A DNA stretch of 64,000 nucleotides from JAABTH01 sp964390725 (GTDB lineage Bacteria; Bacillota; Dethiobacteria; DTU022). Positions 8,034-16,585 of the stretch are shown piece by piece; position 1 is the first letter of the stretch, and every line of letters begins with the position of its first letter. The translations under genes were made by a program, and so were the position numbers. Below the pieces are notes generated by a model. It did no database searches. It saw only the letters and a program-made list of their open reading frames with translations, and was not told where the DNA came from. The stretch lies in the NCBI GenBank assembly GCA_964390725.1, contig CAYMIW010000008.1, positions 19,515 to 83,514 on the forward strand. Reading direction: 5' to 3'.

Positions 8034-11000
8034 TTATTTCTCCCCTGCGACCAGATTATCTTCAAGTTTAATAGAAACCAGGCGTGAAACTCCGGGTTCG
8101 GGCATTGTCACACCATAAAGAACTTCTGACTCTTCCATAGTTCTTTTTCGGTGAGTGATCAGGATAAACTGGGCATCTTCAGCATTATCTTTCAGAAACC
8201 CTGTGAAACGGGTAAGGTTGGCATCGTCTAGCATCGATTCGACTTCATCAAGCAAATAAAATGGCGCTGGTTTAAAGCGCAATATTGCAAATACAAGAGC
8301 AATCGCAATCAGCACTTTTTCTCCCCCGGAAAATAAGGTAATATTCTGCAGTTTTTTACCTGGGGGCTGGGCAATTATTTCAATCCCGGATTCAAGAATA
8401 TTACTTTCATCGGTTAATTTTAGCGATACCTTTCCACCCTGAAACAACGACTGAAATGTATTATTAAAGTTTTCGTTAATCTGGTCGAAAGCCCGGTTAA
8501 AAAAATACTCCATTCGCTGATCAATTTCAGCGAGAACTCTATTTAGTGATGCTTCTCCTTTTAATAAATCTTCTTTCTGTTCCTCCAGGAAGCTAATTCT
8601 CTCTTCCAACCTGGATAATTCCTCAATTGCTCCAAGATTAACCTCACCAAGAGCATCCAAATCCTCTTTCAGGTTCTCAATCTCCATTTTACCTGTCTCT
8701 GGATTATATTCATCCTCAAGGTCAAGAACTACTAGAGTTTTAAATAGTTCCCTGAACCTGATCTCCTGGTAATTAACCTCGGTTTGTAATCTTGTCTGTT
8801 CAACTGAAAGCTGCCGTTCCCGTTTTTCACGCCTTGACAGCTGAGTCTGCCTGCGCCGTTCATCTTCTTCCATCTCAATCAAAGCTGCTTCTGTTTGATC
8901 AACCTCTTCAACAATTTTTTCCAAAGTAATAATAAGCTCGGCTCTCTGGTCATTCAAACCCTCAAGTTTGTCAGACAGCTCCTGCTGTAGTGTTTTATTG
9001 TCTGCCAAATCCTTGTTGTATTTAAGAGTTGCTCTTTCTTTTTCGGCTTTTTCATCGTTTGGCTTAATAAGATTTTCTTCAAGCTCAGAGATCCTGGCTT
9101 TTAATGATTCCCGTTGTTCCCTGCAGGAACTAATTTGCACCAGTGTGTCTGTTATCGACTGTTCCAGTTTATTTTTCTCATCAAGAAACTGACGATGGTC
9201 ATGTTTTAATGCTTCAAGATTTTCTTCAAGATCGCTCGATTTTTTCTTGCTATTTTCAATCTCTGACCTGTATTTGTCCAACCTATCTCTAATTTCATCT
9301 ACCTCGCTGCTTAATTCTGAGCGAGTTTGGATTTCCTCTGTAATTTTAGCTTCTATTGTTTCTTTTTCAATAACAGAGCGCTCCATATCGCGCTTTACTA
9401 AAGATATATTTTCTGTAATTTTATTGTTTTCACCCGCTATGCTGTTGAAATCATTCTGCATTTTTTCCAATTCGTCTTTTATGTTTAAAACAATCCCTGA
9501 AACTTCTTTATATTGTTTTTCAAGCAATGCATGATCCTTCTGCAGTTCTTCAATTTCCCTGCGCCTGCCCAGTGGCATACCGGCGTTCCTCTTTGGCAGA
9601 CTTCCACCCCGCATGACACCACCCGGGTTAATCATTTCTCCGTCCAGAGTTACTACTTTGCAGCTATAACTGACAAATCGAGCTGCTTTTGAAGCATCTT
9701 CGAGAGAGCGGCAGATTAAAACAGACGAAAGCAAATAATCTACCGCCTTGCAGTAAGATTGATCTACCTTAACCAGTTCAGATGCTTTACCTATTACACC
9801 TTTTAAGTCACGCCAACCGGGATATCTCTCCAGGGGACTGGCAGGATGGTGAAGAATATCGAGGGGTAAAAATGTTGCCCAACCTTTGTTCTGTTCCTTC
9901 AGGTATTTAATAGCACCCTGTACATCTTTTTCTGTTTTAGCTACCAGGTACTGCATGCTTGACCCCAGGGCAGATTCTATGGCCTGAACGTGTTCGCTTT
10001 CAACTTTGATCAGATCAGCTACAGGCCCGACAATACCCGGTGCCCGGGGTCCTGCCTGCACTATTTCTTTAACTCCGCGGTAATAACCGGTTAGGGCAGC
10101 ATCCTGTTCTTTTAAAAGATTCAATCTCCCTGAAACACTGTTTAGCTTTTCTCTTATTTTTTGTTCATAGTCTATTTGTTCGGTCAATTTATCACTAAGA
10201 GCTTCCTGGCCGGTTTTATTTCTCTTTATCGCCTCTTCGCCTTCAACCAGGGATTCCTGCAATTGTTTGATCTTCATTTCCAGGGTATCTATGTTTGCAG
10301 TGTAACTTTTTTGTTTCTCTTTAAGCTTATTTTCTTCAAGCTGCGTATTCTTCAACTGCTCCTGCAAGCGCTCCAGATGCCGGCTTAGTTCAGTTACCGT
10401 TACTGTAGCCGCTGCACGATGAGCTTCTGCTTTATATATATCTTCCTGCAATCGTTCAATTTTGTTGGCAGCCTCACTCTGTTCCAGCATATGCAACCGT
10501 TCACGCTGCTGTTTTAAAATTTCTTCTAAGCTGCTGTACTCATTATTTTTTACCAGCAAATCATCTTCAGCGCGGGATCTACGCTCAACTATATCCGCCT
10601 TGATTTGATCCAGCTGCTTTATTCGGTTTGCATTCTGGTCCAACTGCTCTTTGTAGTGAAGCTCGCGCTCCCTGAGCAGCTTCAGTTCACTCTCCTGTTG
10701 TTCATAATAACGAACCAGTTGATTTAATTTTTGTTCCTCTTCTTTTTTCACGGTTTTATTGTCAGCCAGGTTATTCTTCAAATCCTGCAGCGCTTTTTCC
10801 TGCTGACCTCTTTTGGATGCCGAGCTTAAGAGGGCATCGTTAACTGATTGGAGCTGTCGGTTAACTTTATCAAGCTGTTCGCGTGTTTGTATGAGTTGGA
10901 ATGATAATAGCTTTTTTTCTTCCCCTTCAACCTGCTGCTGCAAACGTCTGTATTCTCTTGTTACCTCAGCCTGTTCCTGGAGCGGTTCTATTTGTGTTCC

Positions 11001-11594
11001 CAGTTCATAGACAAGATCCTGGACCCTGATTAAGTTATCCCGAGTTTCATCAAGACGGCGCCTGGCTTCTTTTTTGCGCATCTTGTACTTTAATATACCG
11101 GCAGCCTCTTCAAATATTTCCCGTCTTTCTTCAGGGCGGCTATTAATTATTTCATCTACCCGCCCCTGGCCAATTACTGAATATACCTCTTTGCCAATCC
11201 CGGTATCCATAAACATTTCAGTTATATCTTTTAAACGACATGGAGTTTTATTGATGTAGTACTCACTATCCCCGTTTCGGAATAGACGCCTGGTAATAGT
11301 GACTTCATCATAATCAAGATTCAGGTAATCTGCAGCGCCGCCAAAGGTGAGCGACACTTCAGCAAAATTCAGCGGTTTGCGACTATCGCTGCCGGAAAAA
11401 ATTATCTCTTCCATGCGTGAACCACGCAGCGATTTAACACTCTGTTCTCCAAGTGCCCAGCGAACAGCATCAACTATATTACTCTTACCGCAACCGTTTG
11501 GCCCGATAATTGCTGATATGCCTTCGCCAAGGATCAGTTCTGATTTCTCAGCAAAAGATTTAAAACCATAAAGCTCCATACTTTTTAAATGCAA
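8034..11594 (-). CDS. smc: Chromosome segregation/condensation ATPase SMC
   Basis: This 1186-residue protein is the core of bacterial condensin. The Walker A motif GPNGCGKSN is at residues 31-39. Long coiled coils cover about 165-505 and 665-1010, with the hinge between (region of GIVGPVADLI). The C-terminal head has the signature LFSGGEKVLIAIAL and Walker B FYLLDEVESMLDDAN. The signature begins with Phe instead of the common Leu, a mild change. The start is TTG at 11594, eight bases after GAGGAG, giving the expected family N-terminus MELYGFKSFAEKS a few residues in. Partners ScpA and ScpB are not in the window. Confidence 0.97.
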   Translation of the reverse strand: MHLKSMELYGFKSFAEKSELILGEGISAIIGPNGCGKSNIVDAVRWALGEQSVKSLRGSRMEEIIFSGSDSRKPLNFAEVSLTFGGAADYLNLDYDEVTITRRLFRNGDSEYYINKTPCRLKDITEMFMDTGIGKEVYSVIGQGRVDEIINSRPEERREIFEEAAGILKYKMRKKEARRRLDETRDNLIRVQDLVYELGTQIEPLQEQAEVTREYRRLQQQVEGEEKKLLSFQLIQTREQLDKVNRQLQSVNDALLSSASKRGQQEKALQDLKNNLADNKTVKKEEEQKLNQLVRYYEQQESELKLLRERELHYKEQLDQNANRIKQLDQIKADIVERRSRAEDDLLVKNNEYSSLEEILKQQRERLHMLEQSEAANKIERLQEDIYKAEAHRAAATVTVTELSRHLERLQEQLKNTQLEENKLKEKQKSYTANIDTLEMKIKQLQESLVEGEEAIKRNKTGQEALSDKLTEQIDYEQKIREKLNSVSGRLNLLKEQDAALTGYYRGVKEIVQAGPRAPGIVGPVADLIKVESEHVQAIESALGSSMQYLVAKTEKDVQGAIKYLKEQNKGWATFLPLDILHHPASPLERYPGWRDLKGVIGKASELVKVDQSYCKAVDYLLSSVLICRSLEDASKAARFVSYSCKVVTLDGEMINPGGVMRGGSLPKRNAGMPLGRRREIEELQKDHALLEKQYKEVSGIVLNIKDELEKMQNDFNSIAGENNKITENISLVKRDMERSVIEKETIEAKITEEIQTRSELSSEVDEIRDRLDKYRSEIENSKKKSSDLEENLEALKHDHRQFLDEKNKLEQSITDTLVQISSCREQRESLKARISELEENLIKPNDEKAEKERATLKYNKDLADNKTLQQELSDKLEGLNDQRAELIITLEKIVEEVDQTEAALIEMEEDERRRQTQLSRREKRERQLSVEQTRLQTEVNYQEIRFRELFKTLVVLDLEDEYNPETGKMEIENLKEDLDALGEVNLGAIEELSRLEERISFLEEQKEDLLKGEASLNRVLAEIDQRMEYFFNRAFDQINENFNNTFQSLFQGGKVSLKLTDESNILESGIEIIAQPPGKKLQNITLFSGGEKVLIAIALVFAILRFKPAPFYLLDEVESMLDDANLTRFTGFLKDNAEDAQFILITHRKRTMEESEVLYGVTMPEPGVSRLVSIKLEDNLVAGEK

Positions 11595-11635
11595 TTGCCA
11601 TGCTCCTCACTGATTAAACATAACAGTTAATATGT

Positions 11636-12331
11636 TTAAGGCGTTAACTTGCCCCACGCTTCTTTTGCCGCTCCCTGCTCCGCTTCTTTTTTACTGTGTC
11701 CTTTACCGCGACCAACAACATCATCAACGATGATAACTTCTGCTTCAAATATTTTGTTATGATCGGGACCGCTTTCATTAATAATGCGATAGACTGGCGT
11801 TTTTAAAAACCTGGCCTGGGAAAATTCTTGTAAAAGAGTCTTATAGTCTCTTCTGAGAACCCCTTCCTGCAGTTCGATCAGGACAGGCTGAAATAATCCG
11901 AGGACATGTATCCTGCACTGTTCAAGGCCAAGATCGAGATAAAGAGCCCCGATCAAGGCCTCAACAGCGTCACTTAACAGTGAAGGTCTGCTTGCTCCCC
12001 CACCAACTATTTCACCACGTCCCAGTCGGATAAACTTTCCCAGGTTAATCCTGTATGCTAACCTGGCCAGGGAAGCTTCACATACAAGATCAGCTCTGAG
12101 TTTGGTTAACTTCCCTTCTGGAAGTTGTGGGTATTGTTCATAAAGATAATCACTGATTACCAATTCCAGGACAGCATCGCCCAGGAACTCAAGCCTTTCA
12201 TTATTAGCCCTCCGATGTCCTTTTTCGTGAGCATAAGAACTATGGGTCAATGCTTGTTCATATAATAAATAATTATTCCCGTTCCATCCCAGTTCCAGTA
12301 AAAATTGCTTCACTTTTTCAGACCAAATCAT
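11636..12331 (-). CDS. rnc: Ribonuclease III
   Basis: This double-strand-specific RNase processes rRNA precursors and structured mRNAs. The signature ERLEFLGDAVLEL is at about residues 45-57 and the second acidic site is in DAVEALIGALYLD. A double-stranded-RNA-binding domain follows from about residue 155 (DYKTLLQEFSQ to SKKEAEQGAAKEAW). I chose the ATG at 12331 because AAGGG lies seven bases upstream; an upstream ATG at 12349 has no comparable site. It precedes smc, the usual order. Confidence 0.97.
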   Translation of the reverse strand: MIWSEKVKQFLLELGWNGNNYLLYEQALTHSSYAHEKGHRRANNERLEFLGDAVLELVISDYLYEQYPQLPEGKLTKLRADLVCEASLARLAYRINLGKFIRLGRGEIVGGGASRPSLLSDAVEALIGALYLDLGLEQCRIHVLGLFQPVLIELQEGVLRRDYKTLLQEFSQARFLKTPVYRIINESGPDHNKIFEAEVIIVDDVVGRGKGHSKKEAEQGAAKEAWGKLTP

Positions 12332-12707
12332 CCGGGTTCCCTTCTGCATAATTCAGTTAATTTGAAATTACACTTTGCCTGTATTATTACAGTCCAGGTA
12401 TTCTGAGTCATCACTAACGGTAATAACCTCTCAATTTGCCTGGTTTTTATTAGCAGTACATGAGCCAGGCCTGCATTAAATCAGGCCTGTATTGTAATAT
12501 ATAACCTGCCAATTAAAAAATAATTTCTTCGGCATGTTCATTACCATCAACACCTTGCACCCCAAGGTGAAAGATACTGACAGGCTCTTCCGAATTCTCA
12601 GTTGAAACGGAAATGCCTTTCCTTCCCCCAGCTCTGTATAGTCAGAAGATGTTTTCGCACTGATGGTATTGATTGATGCTTTTTTCACTATCTCACCCCG
12701 GCTGATA
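12332..12707 (-). other. 376-bp gap between acpP and rnc; possible frameshifted small ORF
   Basis: No recognisable gene lies here, though fabF is common at this place in related genomes. On the minus strand an ATG at 12724, inside the acpP 3' end, opens a frame of 82 codons to 12476 that resembles nothing I know. Near 12600-12620 a neighbouring frame becomes more protein-like (STENSEEPVSIFHLG, then GVDGNEHAEEIIF) and stops at 12513-12515. A one-base slip at a GGAAGGAAAGG tract would join the two into a protein of about 70 residues. CAGGCCTG occurs twice (12466-12473 and 12482-12489) and can form a hairpin, but no U-tract follows. Confidence 0.3.
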
Positions 12708-12935
12708 TTATGCTTTTGACTCAATATATCTCACAACATCGCCAATAGTTTTGATATTCTCTATCTCCTGATCGGATATCTCAAGATCAAACTCTTCTTC
12801 AAGAGCCATCACCAGTTCAACTATATCCAATGAATCAGCATCAATATCTTCAAAAGTTGTATCAAGGGTTAATTTATCAATACTAACTTCAAGTTGATCT
12901 ACGACAATATTTTTAACCTTGCTTTCAACGCTCAC
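12708..12935 (-). CDS. acpP: Acyl carrier protein
   Basis: This is the carrier of growing acyl chains in fatty-acid synthesis. The 75-residue acidic protein has the phosphopantetheine attachment site in DADSLDIVELVM, serine at about position 35. A GGGAGGTG site precedes the start at 12935. Unlike the common plsX-fabD-fabG-acpP-fabF order, acpP here directly follows plsX after a 241-bp gap and is followed by rnc. Confidence 0.96.
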   Translation of the reverse strand: MSVESKVKNIVVDQLEVSIDKLTLDTTFEDIDADSLDIVELVMALEEEFDLEISDQEIENIKTIGDVVRYIESKA

Positions 12936-13176
12936 TAAATCACCTCCCTTGCAATAGTTTTCCTTACTGTATTCAACTGTTTCAGTTTATCATATTATCA
13001 TTTATGGATCATCAATAGGTTACCTTTAATTCACTACTAACCTGTTATGATTGACCTCACCGGTCTACATTAATAAATAGTATATCAATTCTCCTCAAAT
13101 GATCAATACAGGGCAGACCTGTTTAAAAAATACCTTTATCTAATCCGACAAATCACACCGGTAACCGTACAATAAT

Positions 13177-14217
13177 TTATTCCCCTGTATCAACCTTTGT
13201 TGTAATTGCAATGTCACACAGAGAGCGCTGAAGTAAATCTGCTACTTTTTTCTTTACAAATGGGTGCGCCTGTCTGATTAATGCCTGTTCTATTGATCTT
13301 GCTTTTGATGAACCATGACATTTTATGCACAAACCATTAACCCCAAGCAGCGGTGCCCCTCCGTAACCGGAAGAATCAACTTTTTGAAGCAGGCCTAAAA
13401 AAACAGGTTGTAAAAGATAAGCACCCAGTTTATAGCGCAGTTTTGTCTTTATCCCGCTTCTGAAATAATTTAGGATAGCCCGGGAAAGCCCTTCAGAAGT
13501 TTTAAGAAATATATTGCCAACAAAACCATCGCATACAACAACATCTGCCGTATTATAAAATGCATCAGTCCCTTCAATATTTCCACAAAAGCCAGGAAGA
13601 TGTTTTTCCAGTAACGGATATGCTTTTTTTACCTGTGCATTACCCTTATTCGACTCCGTGCCAATATTTAATAAGCCAACCCTCGGTTCCTTTATTCCTA
13701 GAACCTGCTGAGCATAAAGCCTGCCCATAAAAGCATACTGCAGGAGTTGTTCTGAACTGGCATCCATGTTTGCCCCGACATCAAGGAATAGGACCGGTTG
13801 TCCGCCAAAACTCGGCATTGGCGTAAGTAAAGCCGGTCTGCTGATTCCTTCTACCCTGCCCAAAAATAACAGGCTAGCTGCCATCAAAGCTCCTGTATTC
13901 CCGGCGCTTAATGCAGCGTCCGCGTACCCGGAGGAAACCATTTGAATGGTTTTAACCATTGAAGAATTTTTTTTCCTGCGTATTGATAGTCCGGGATCAT
14001 CATCATTCTCAATCACTTCATCGGTATGAACTGTATCAATACGATCTGCAGGATAATCTTCTTTTTCAAGGATTGAATTTATTTTTTTCAGATCACCGAT
14101 CAGGACAAGATTTAGATCTTCTAACGAAGAAAGCGCCGATAATGCGCCCCTGACTATTTCTTCGGGCGCGTTATCACCGCCCATTGCATCAACTGCCACC
14201 TTAACCAAGTTCATCAC
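13177..14217 (-). CDS. plsX: Phosphate acyltransferase PlsX
   Basis: PlsX makes acyl-phosphate from acyl-ACP for phospholipid synthesis via PlsY. The N-terminus VAVDAMGGDNAPEEIV is diagnostic, followed by SAGNTGALMAASLL and NIEGTDAFYNTADVVVCDGFVGN. At 346 residues it is slightly longer than the usual 330. The start is GTG at 14217 or the adjacent ATG at 14214. It lies between rpmF and acpP, so lipid precursor supply and the ribosomal protein share a transcript, apart from the strong hairpin at 14246-14284. Confidence 0.96.
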   Translation of the reverse strand: MMNLVKVAVDAMGGDNAPEEIVRGALSALSSLEDLNLVLIGDLKKINSILEKEDYPADRIDTVHTDEVIENDDDPGLSIRRKKNSSMVKTIQMVSSGYADAALSAGNTGALMAASLLFLGRVEGISRPALLTPMPSFGGQPVLFLDVGANMDASSEQLLQYAFMGRLYAQQVLGIKEPRVGLLNIGTESNKGNAQVKKAYPLLEKHLPGFCGNIEGTDAFYNTADVVVCDGFVGNIFLKTSEGLSRAILNYFRSGIKTKLRYKLGAYLLQPVFLGLLQKVDSSGYGGAPLLGVNGLCIKCHGSSKARSIEQALIRQAHPFVKKKVADLLQRSLCDIAITTKVDTGE

Positions 14218-14245
14218 TTCCCTAAAGCCGGTATTCCGACAGATA

Positions 14246-14284
14246 CAGTACGCCCCTTATACTTACGTTATAAGGGGCGTACTG
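14246..14284 (-). repeat. Perfect 16-bp hairpin between rpmF and plsX
   Basis: The left arm CAGTACGCCCCTTATA (14246-14261) is the exact reverse complement of the right arm at 14269-14284, with a 7-base loop. It starts six bases after the rpmF stop in the direction of transcription. No T-run follows, so it is not a standard terminator. It may be a processing or stabilising element that sets different rpmF and plsX levels, or a partial attenuator. Confidence 0.8.
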
Positions 14285-14289
14285 AACAA

Positions 14290-14466
14290 CTATTGCACTT
14301 TTACAGCTTCCCGATTATTATAATAACCGCAATTCAAACATACCCGGTGGGTTGGCTTCAGTTCATGACACTGCGGACAAGGAACCAGTCTGGGTACAGA
14401 TAGTTTATTTTGAGCCCTTCTCATATTCCGCTTAGACTTTGAAGTTCTTCTCTTGGGTACTGCCAC
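14290..14466 (-). CDS. rpmF: 50S ribosomal protein L32
   Basis: A 58-residue protein beginning AVPKRRTSKSKRNMRRAQ, with four cysteines in two CxxC pairs (about C30/C33 and C43/C46), the zinc-binding form of L32. The GTG start at 14466 follows AAGGAGGGG by five to six bases. It is placed directly after the DUF177 gene, the conserved partner of rpmF across bacteria. Confidence 0.96.
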   Translation of the reverse strand: MAVPKRRTSKSKRNMRRAQNKLSVPRLVPCPQCHELKPTHRVCLNCGYYNNREAVKVQ

Positions 14467-14488
14467 AATTACCCCTCCTTAATCATAT

Positions 14489-15019
14489 TCAGCTACCTGA
14501 GCTAAACTCTTTTAATTTTAGCAGCCTTGGATCTACTTTTCGATGATCAATATTGCACCTACAAGAACTGCGATTTAAATTTGTCCCACACTTCGGACAG
14601 AGCCCTTTACAATCCGGCATGCAGATCGGGCTGTAATCCTGAGCCAGAATAATCTGCTGGCGAATATATTCATCAAGGTATAAATAATCACCTTTAATTG
14701 TTAAACTGTTTGCCGCTTCAAAAGATAAATTATTTAAATCGTCACCACTGTCTACTTCGTGAGATAGAGTAAACGTCTCAGAAAATTCGGCTTTAATATT
14801 TTTTTGAAAAGAATCCAGGCACCTCGAGCATTCGCAGCCATTTACTGCTTCAAGATTGCCCCTGATCACGATCTGATCACTGCTGTAAGAAGCCCTCAAC
14901 TTTAACGAAAGGTTACCACCCTGTGGAAAATCATCATAACAATCCCGCAGGTCCATATTAAACTGGTATTCTAGAGCTTCGCCTTTAGCTTTTTTTACTT
15001 CCGGTATATATATTCGCAT
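14489..15019 (-). CDS. yceD: DUF177/YceD family protein
   Basis: A protein of 176 residues with the family's cysteine pattern CSRCLDSF in the middle and CKGLCPKCGTNLN near the C-terminus, probably binding metal. YceD/DUF177 proteins are linked to rRNA accumulation and nearly always sit next to rpmF, as here. The ATG at 15019 has GGGG eight bases upstream and is preferred over GTG at 15028. It is the first gene behind the consensus promoter at 15047-15075. Confidence 0.88.
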   Translation of the reverse strand: MRIYIPEVKKAKGEALEYQFNMDLRDCYDDFPQGGNLSLKLRASYSSDQIVIRGNLEAVNGCECSRCLDSFQKNIKAEFSETFTLSHEVDSGDDLNNLSFEAANSLTIKGDYLYLDEYIRQQIILAQDYSPICMPDCKGLCPKCGTNLNRSSCRCNIDHRKVDPRLLKLKEFSSGS

Positions 15020-15046
15020 CAGTTGCACCCCAAAAAAGCTAAAGTA

Positions 15047-15075
15047 ATTATATAGACCATGAATTTCTTTGTCAA
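15047..15075 (-). promoter_or_regulatory. Consensus sigma-A promoter of the DUF177-rpmF-plsX-acpP-rnc-smc-ftsY operon
   Basis: On the minus strand a perfect TTGACA (15070-15075) and a perfect TATAAT (15047-15052) are separated by 17 bp. The expected start is near 15040, leaving a leader of about 20 bases. No operator is evident. Confidence 0.92.
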
Positions 15076-15129
15076 CATGGGACCTAAAGCCAAGGAGACC
15101 TGTTGTTGGAGATGAAGCCCGGAGTAATC

Positions 15130-15546
15130 TTAGAAGGTAACTCCATCGATTCCTTCATCCACTACTCCAGATACTTCTGTAAATACAATCATAATGCGAT
15201 TGGGAAGACAAACGATACTTTCATAATCATAATTGATCCAGCCTGTGTGTGAACATATTGCGTTGGGGCACAGTTCTTCTCCCAGGGGTAGCATTCTAAT
15301 TTTACCATCTTCTATTTCTAGGCGAGCCGTATGCTGGTTATTATTCCCAAACTGAAAAGTATAGTCATATGATTCACCCGGCGCAAGTGAAATCTCCGCT
15401 ACCTGTTTATTCTCCACATATATAGTGGCATATTTTCTTTCAGCAGCGTCGGCTTTCTGAATGTTAAACCAAAACCCTGAAATACCCCAGACAAATATTA
15501 AGGCAATAATTATAAAGTCTGCAATTTTAAATTTTAATTTTTCCAT
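15130..15546 (-). CDS. NusG domain II-containing membrane-anchored protein
   Basis: A 138-residue protein with one N-terminal membrane helix (about residues 8-30) and an exported beta-rich domain. The motif LCPNAICSHTGWI near the C-terminus is characteristic of NusG-domain-II proteins, which in other Firmicutes are often beside a Gx-transporter or RnfG-like gene. Function is unknown. The two cysteines may be redox active or bind a cofactor, but this is a guess. The ATG at 15546 (GGGTGA upstream) is preferred to the long N-terminal extension; the promoter at 15568-15576 supports it. It is a single-gene unit. Confidence 0.75.
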   Translation of the reverse strand: MEKLKFKIADFIIIALIFVWGISGFWFNIQKADAAERKYATIYVENKQVAEISLAPGESYDYTFQFGNNNQHTARLEIEDGKIRMLPLGEELCPNAICSHTGWINYDYESIVCLPNRIMIVFTEVSGVVDEGIDGVTF

Positions 15547-15567
15547 TTTAATAGTCACCCAAAATTT

Positions 15568-15576
15568 ATTATAACA
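15568..15576 (-). promoter_or_regulatory. Extended -10 promoter of the NusG-domain-II gene
   Basis: TGTTATAAT reads on the minus strand, 22 bp before the start codon. It is a perfect extended -10 without a clear -35. Confidence 0.5.
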
Positions 15577-15723
15577 CATCATGAAATCAAACATTAGTCA
15601 TTATTTATAATCGTTTATTTTATTAAGATTCCACCCTATTAAACCTTTAATACATAATTAAAACAAAATTTTATTGCACCAATATGATCCTGTATATTTT
15701 CATGCGTATTTCACCCGTTTATA

Positions 15724-15752
15724 TTACGAGTTTAGGCGAGATATGTTATGAT
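15724..15752 (+). promoter_or_regulatory. Possible promoter of the CheC-like gene
   Basis: TATGAT (15747-15752) is preceded at 17 bp by a poor -35 (TTACGA, 15724-15729). This is the only reasonable candidate upstream of 15824. Confidence 0.3.
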
Positions 15753-15823
15753 AGCATAAGGAATTATATCTCAGTTTAAAACAAATAACACTTATAATTG
15801 CATCATTATGTGGAGGTGCTTCC

Positions 15824-16435
15824 GTGAGTTCTTCAGAACTTATCAGTAGTGAACAACAGGACCTGTTAAAAGAATTGGCTAATATAGGCGTGGGTAACGC
15901 TGTTACATCCCTTTCATCCATGCTCGGCGATCAGCCTATCGATATGGCTGTTCCAGTTGTTAAAGTAACGCCGCTGCAGGATGTGCCCGATTCATTCGGT
16001 GATCCCGAAAGTACTGTAGCCGCATCTTTTTGTGAAGCAGATTGTCCGGCTCTCGGCCTTGTCCTGGTTTTTGTCTTACCCCTGGATGCAGCCGAAAATA
16101 TGATAAACAAGATGCTCCCTGAAGGTGCCGATGATAGTGATGAAATGAAACGTTCAGTTTTGATGGAGCTGGGTAATATAATTACCGGTTCTTATTTGAG
16201 CGCCCTTTCTTTCATGACGAATTTAACCTTTAACGCCTCTCCCCCGAGGCTGGGCATTGATATGGCCGGGGCAATCCTGGGTACAGTTATTGCTGAAACA
16301 AAAACTGTAGACGATCAGATTATTCTTTTAAAAACCGAGCTTGCAATTGAAAGTGAAGGCATCCAGGGCAGCGTATTAATTCTGCCCGACAGCGGTTCCC
16401 TTGTTACATTATTTGAATATCTCGGGGCAATGTAA
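15824..16435 (+). CDS. CheC-like phosphatase family protein
   Basis: A 203-residue protein with two copies of the CheC/CheX/FliY catalytic pattern: LKELANIGVGNAV with a Pro about 22 residues on, and LMELGNIITGSYLS followed by ASPP. In chemotaxis such proteins dephosphorylate CheY-P. The GTG start follows GGAGG. No other chemotaxis or flagellar gene is in the window, so the partner is unknown. It may act on an orphan response regulator. The downstream gene is a penicillin-binding protein with its own promoter. Confidence 0.85.
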   Translation: MSSSELISSEQQDLLKELANIGVGNAVTSLSSMLGDQPIDMAVPVVKVTPLQDVPDSFGDPESTVAASFCEADCPALGLVLVFVLPLDAAENMINKMLPEGADDSDEMKRSVLMELGNIITGSYLSALSFMTNLTFNASPPRLGIDMAGAILGTVIAETKTVDDQIILLKTELAIESEGIQGSVLILPDSGSLVTLFEYLGAM

Positions 16436-16524
16436 AAGAGGAAGCTAAAATATATTCGGTCCATTAGGACAATATTTGCATGACCCCTGAATCATCAATC
16501 CAGAATTATAACAGGCCTTCAATA

Positions 16525-16533
16525 TGTTATAAT
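16525..16533 (+). promoter_or_regulatory. Extended -10 promoter of the penicillin-binding protein gene
   Basis: TGTTATAAT places the transcript start near 16540. That makes the first TTG (16550) almost leaderless and favours the TTG at 16586, which has AAGGAGG at 16568-16574. Confidence 0.55.
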
Positions 16534-16585
16534 CGGGGGAGATGATTTTTTGTTTAAAGTTAGTTTTAAGGAGGCATATGTAGCT

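Noticed and set aside
12464..12490. Terminator after acpP from the CAGGCCTG pair
   Set aside because: The arms are self-complementary and no U-tract follows on the minus strand; it may be chance.
15724..15921. 65-codon minus-strand ORF over the CheC gene start
   Set aside because: It overlaps the CheC start and promoter antisense, with no ribosome-binding site.
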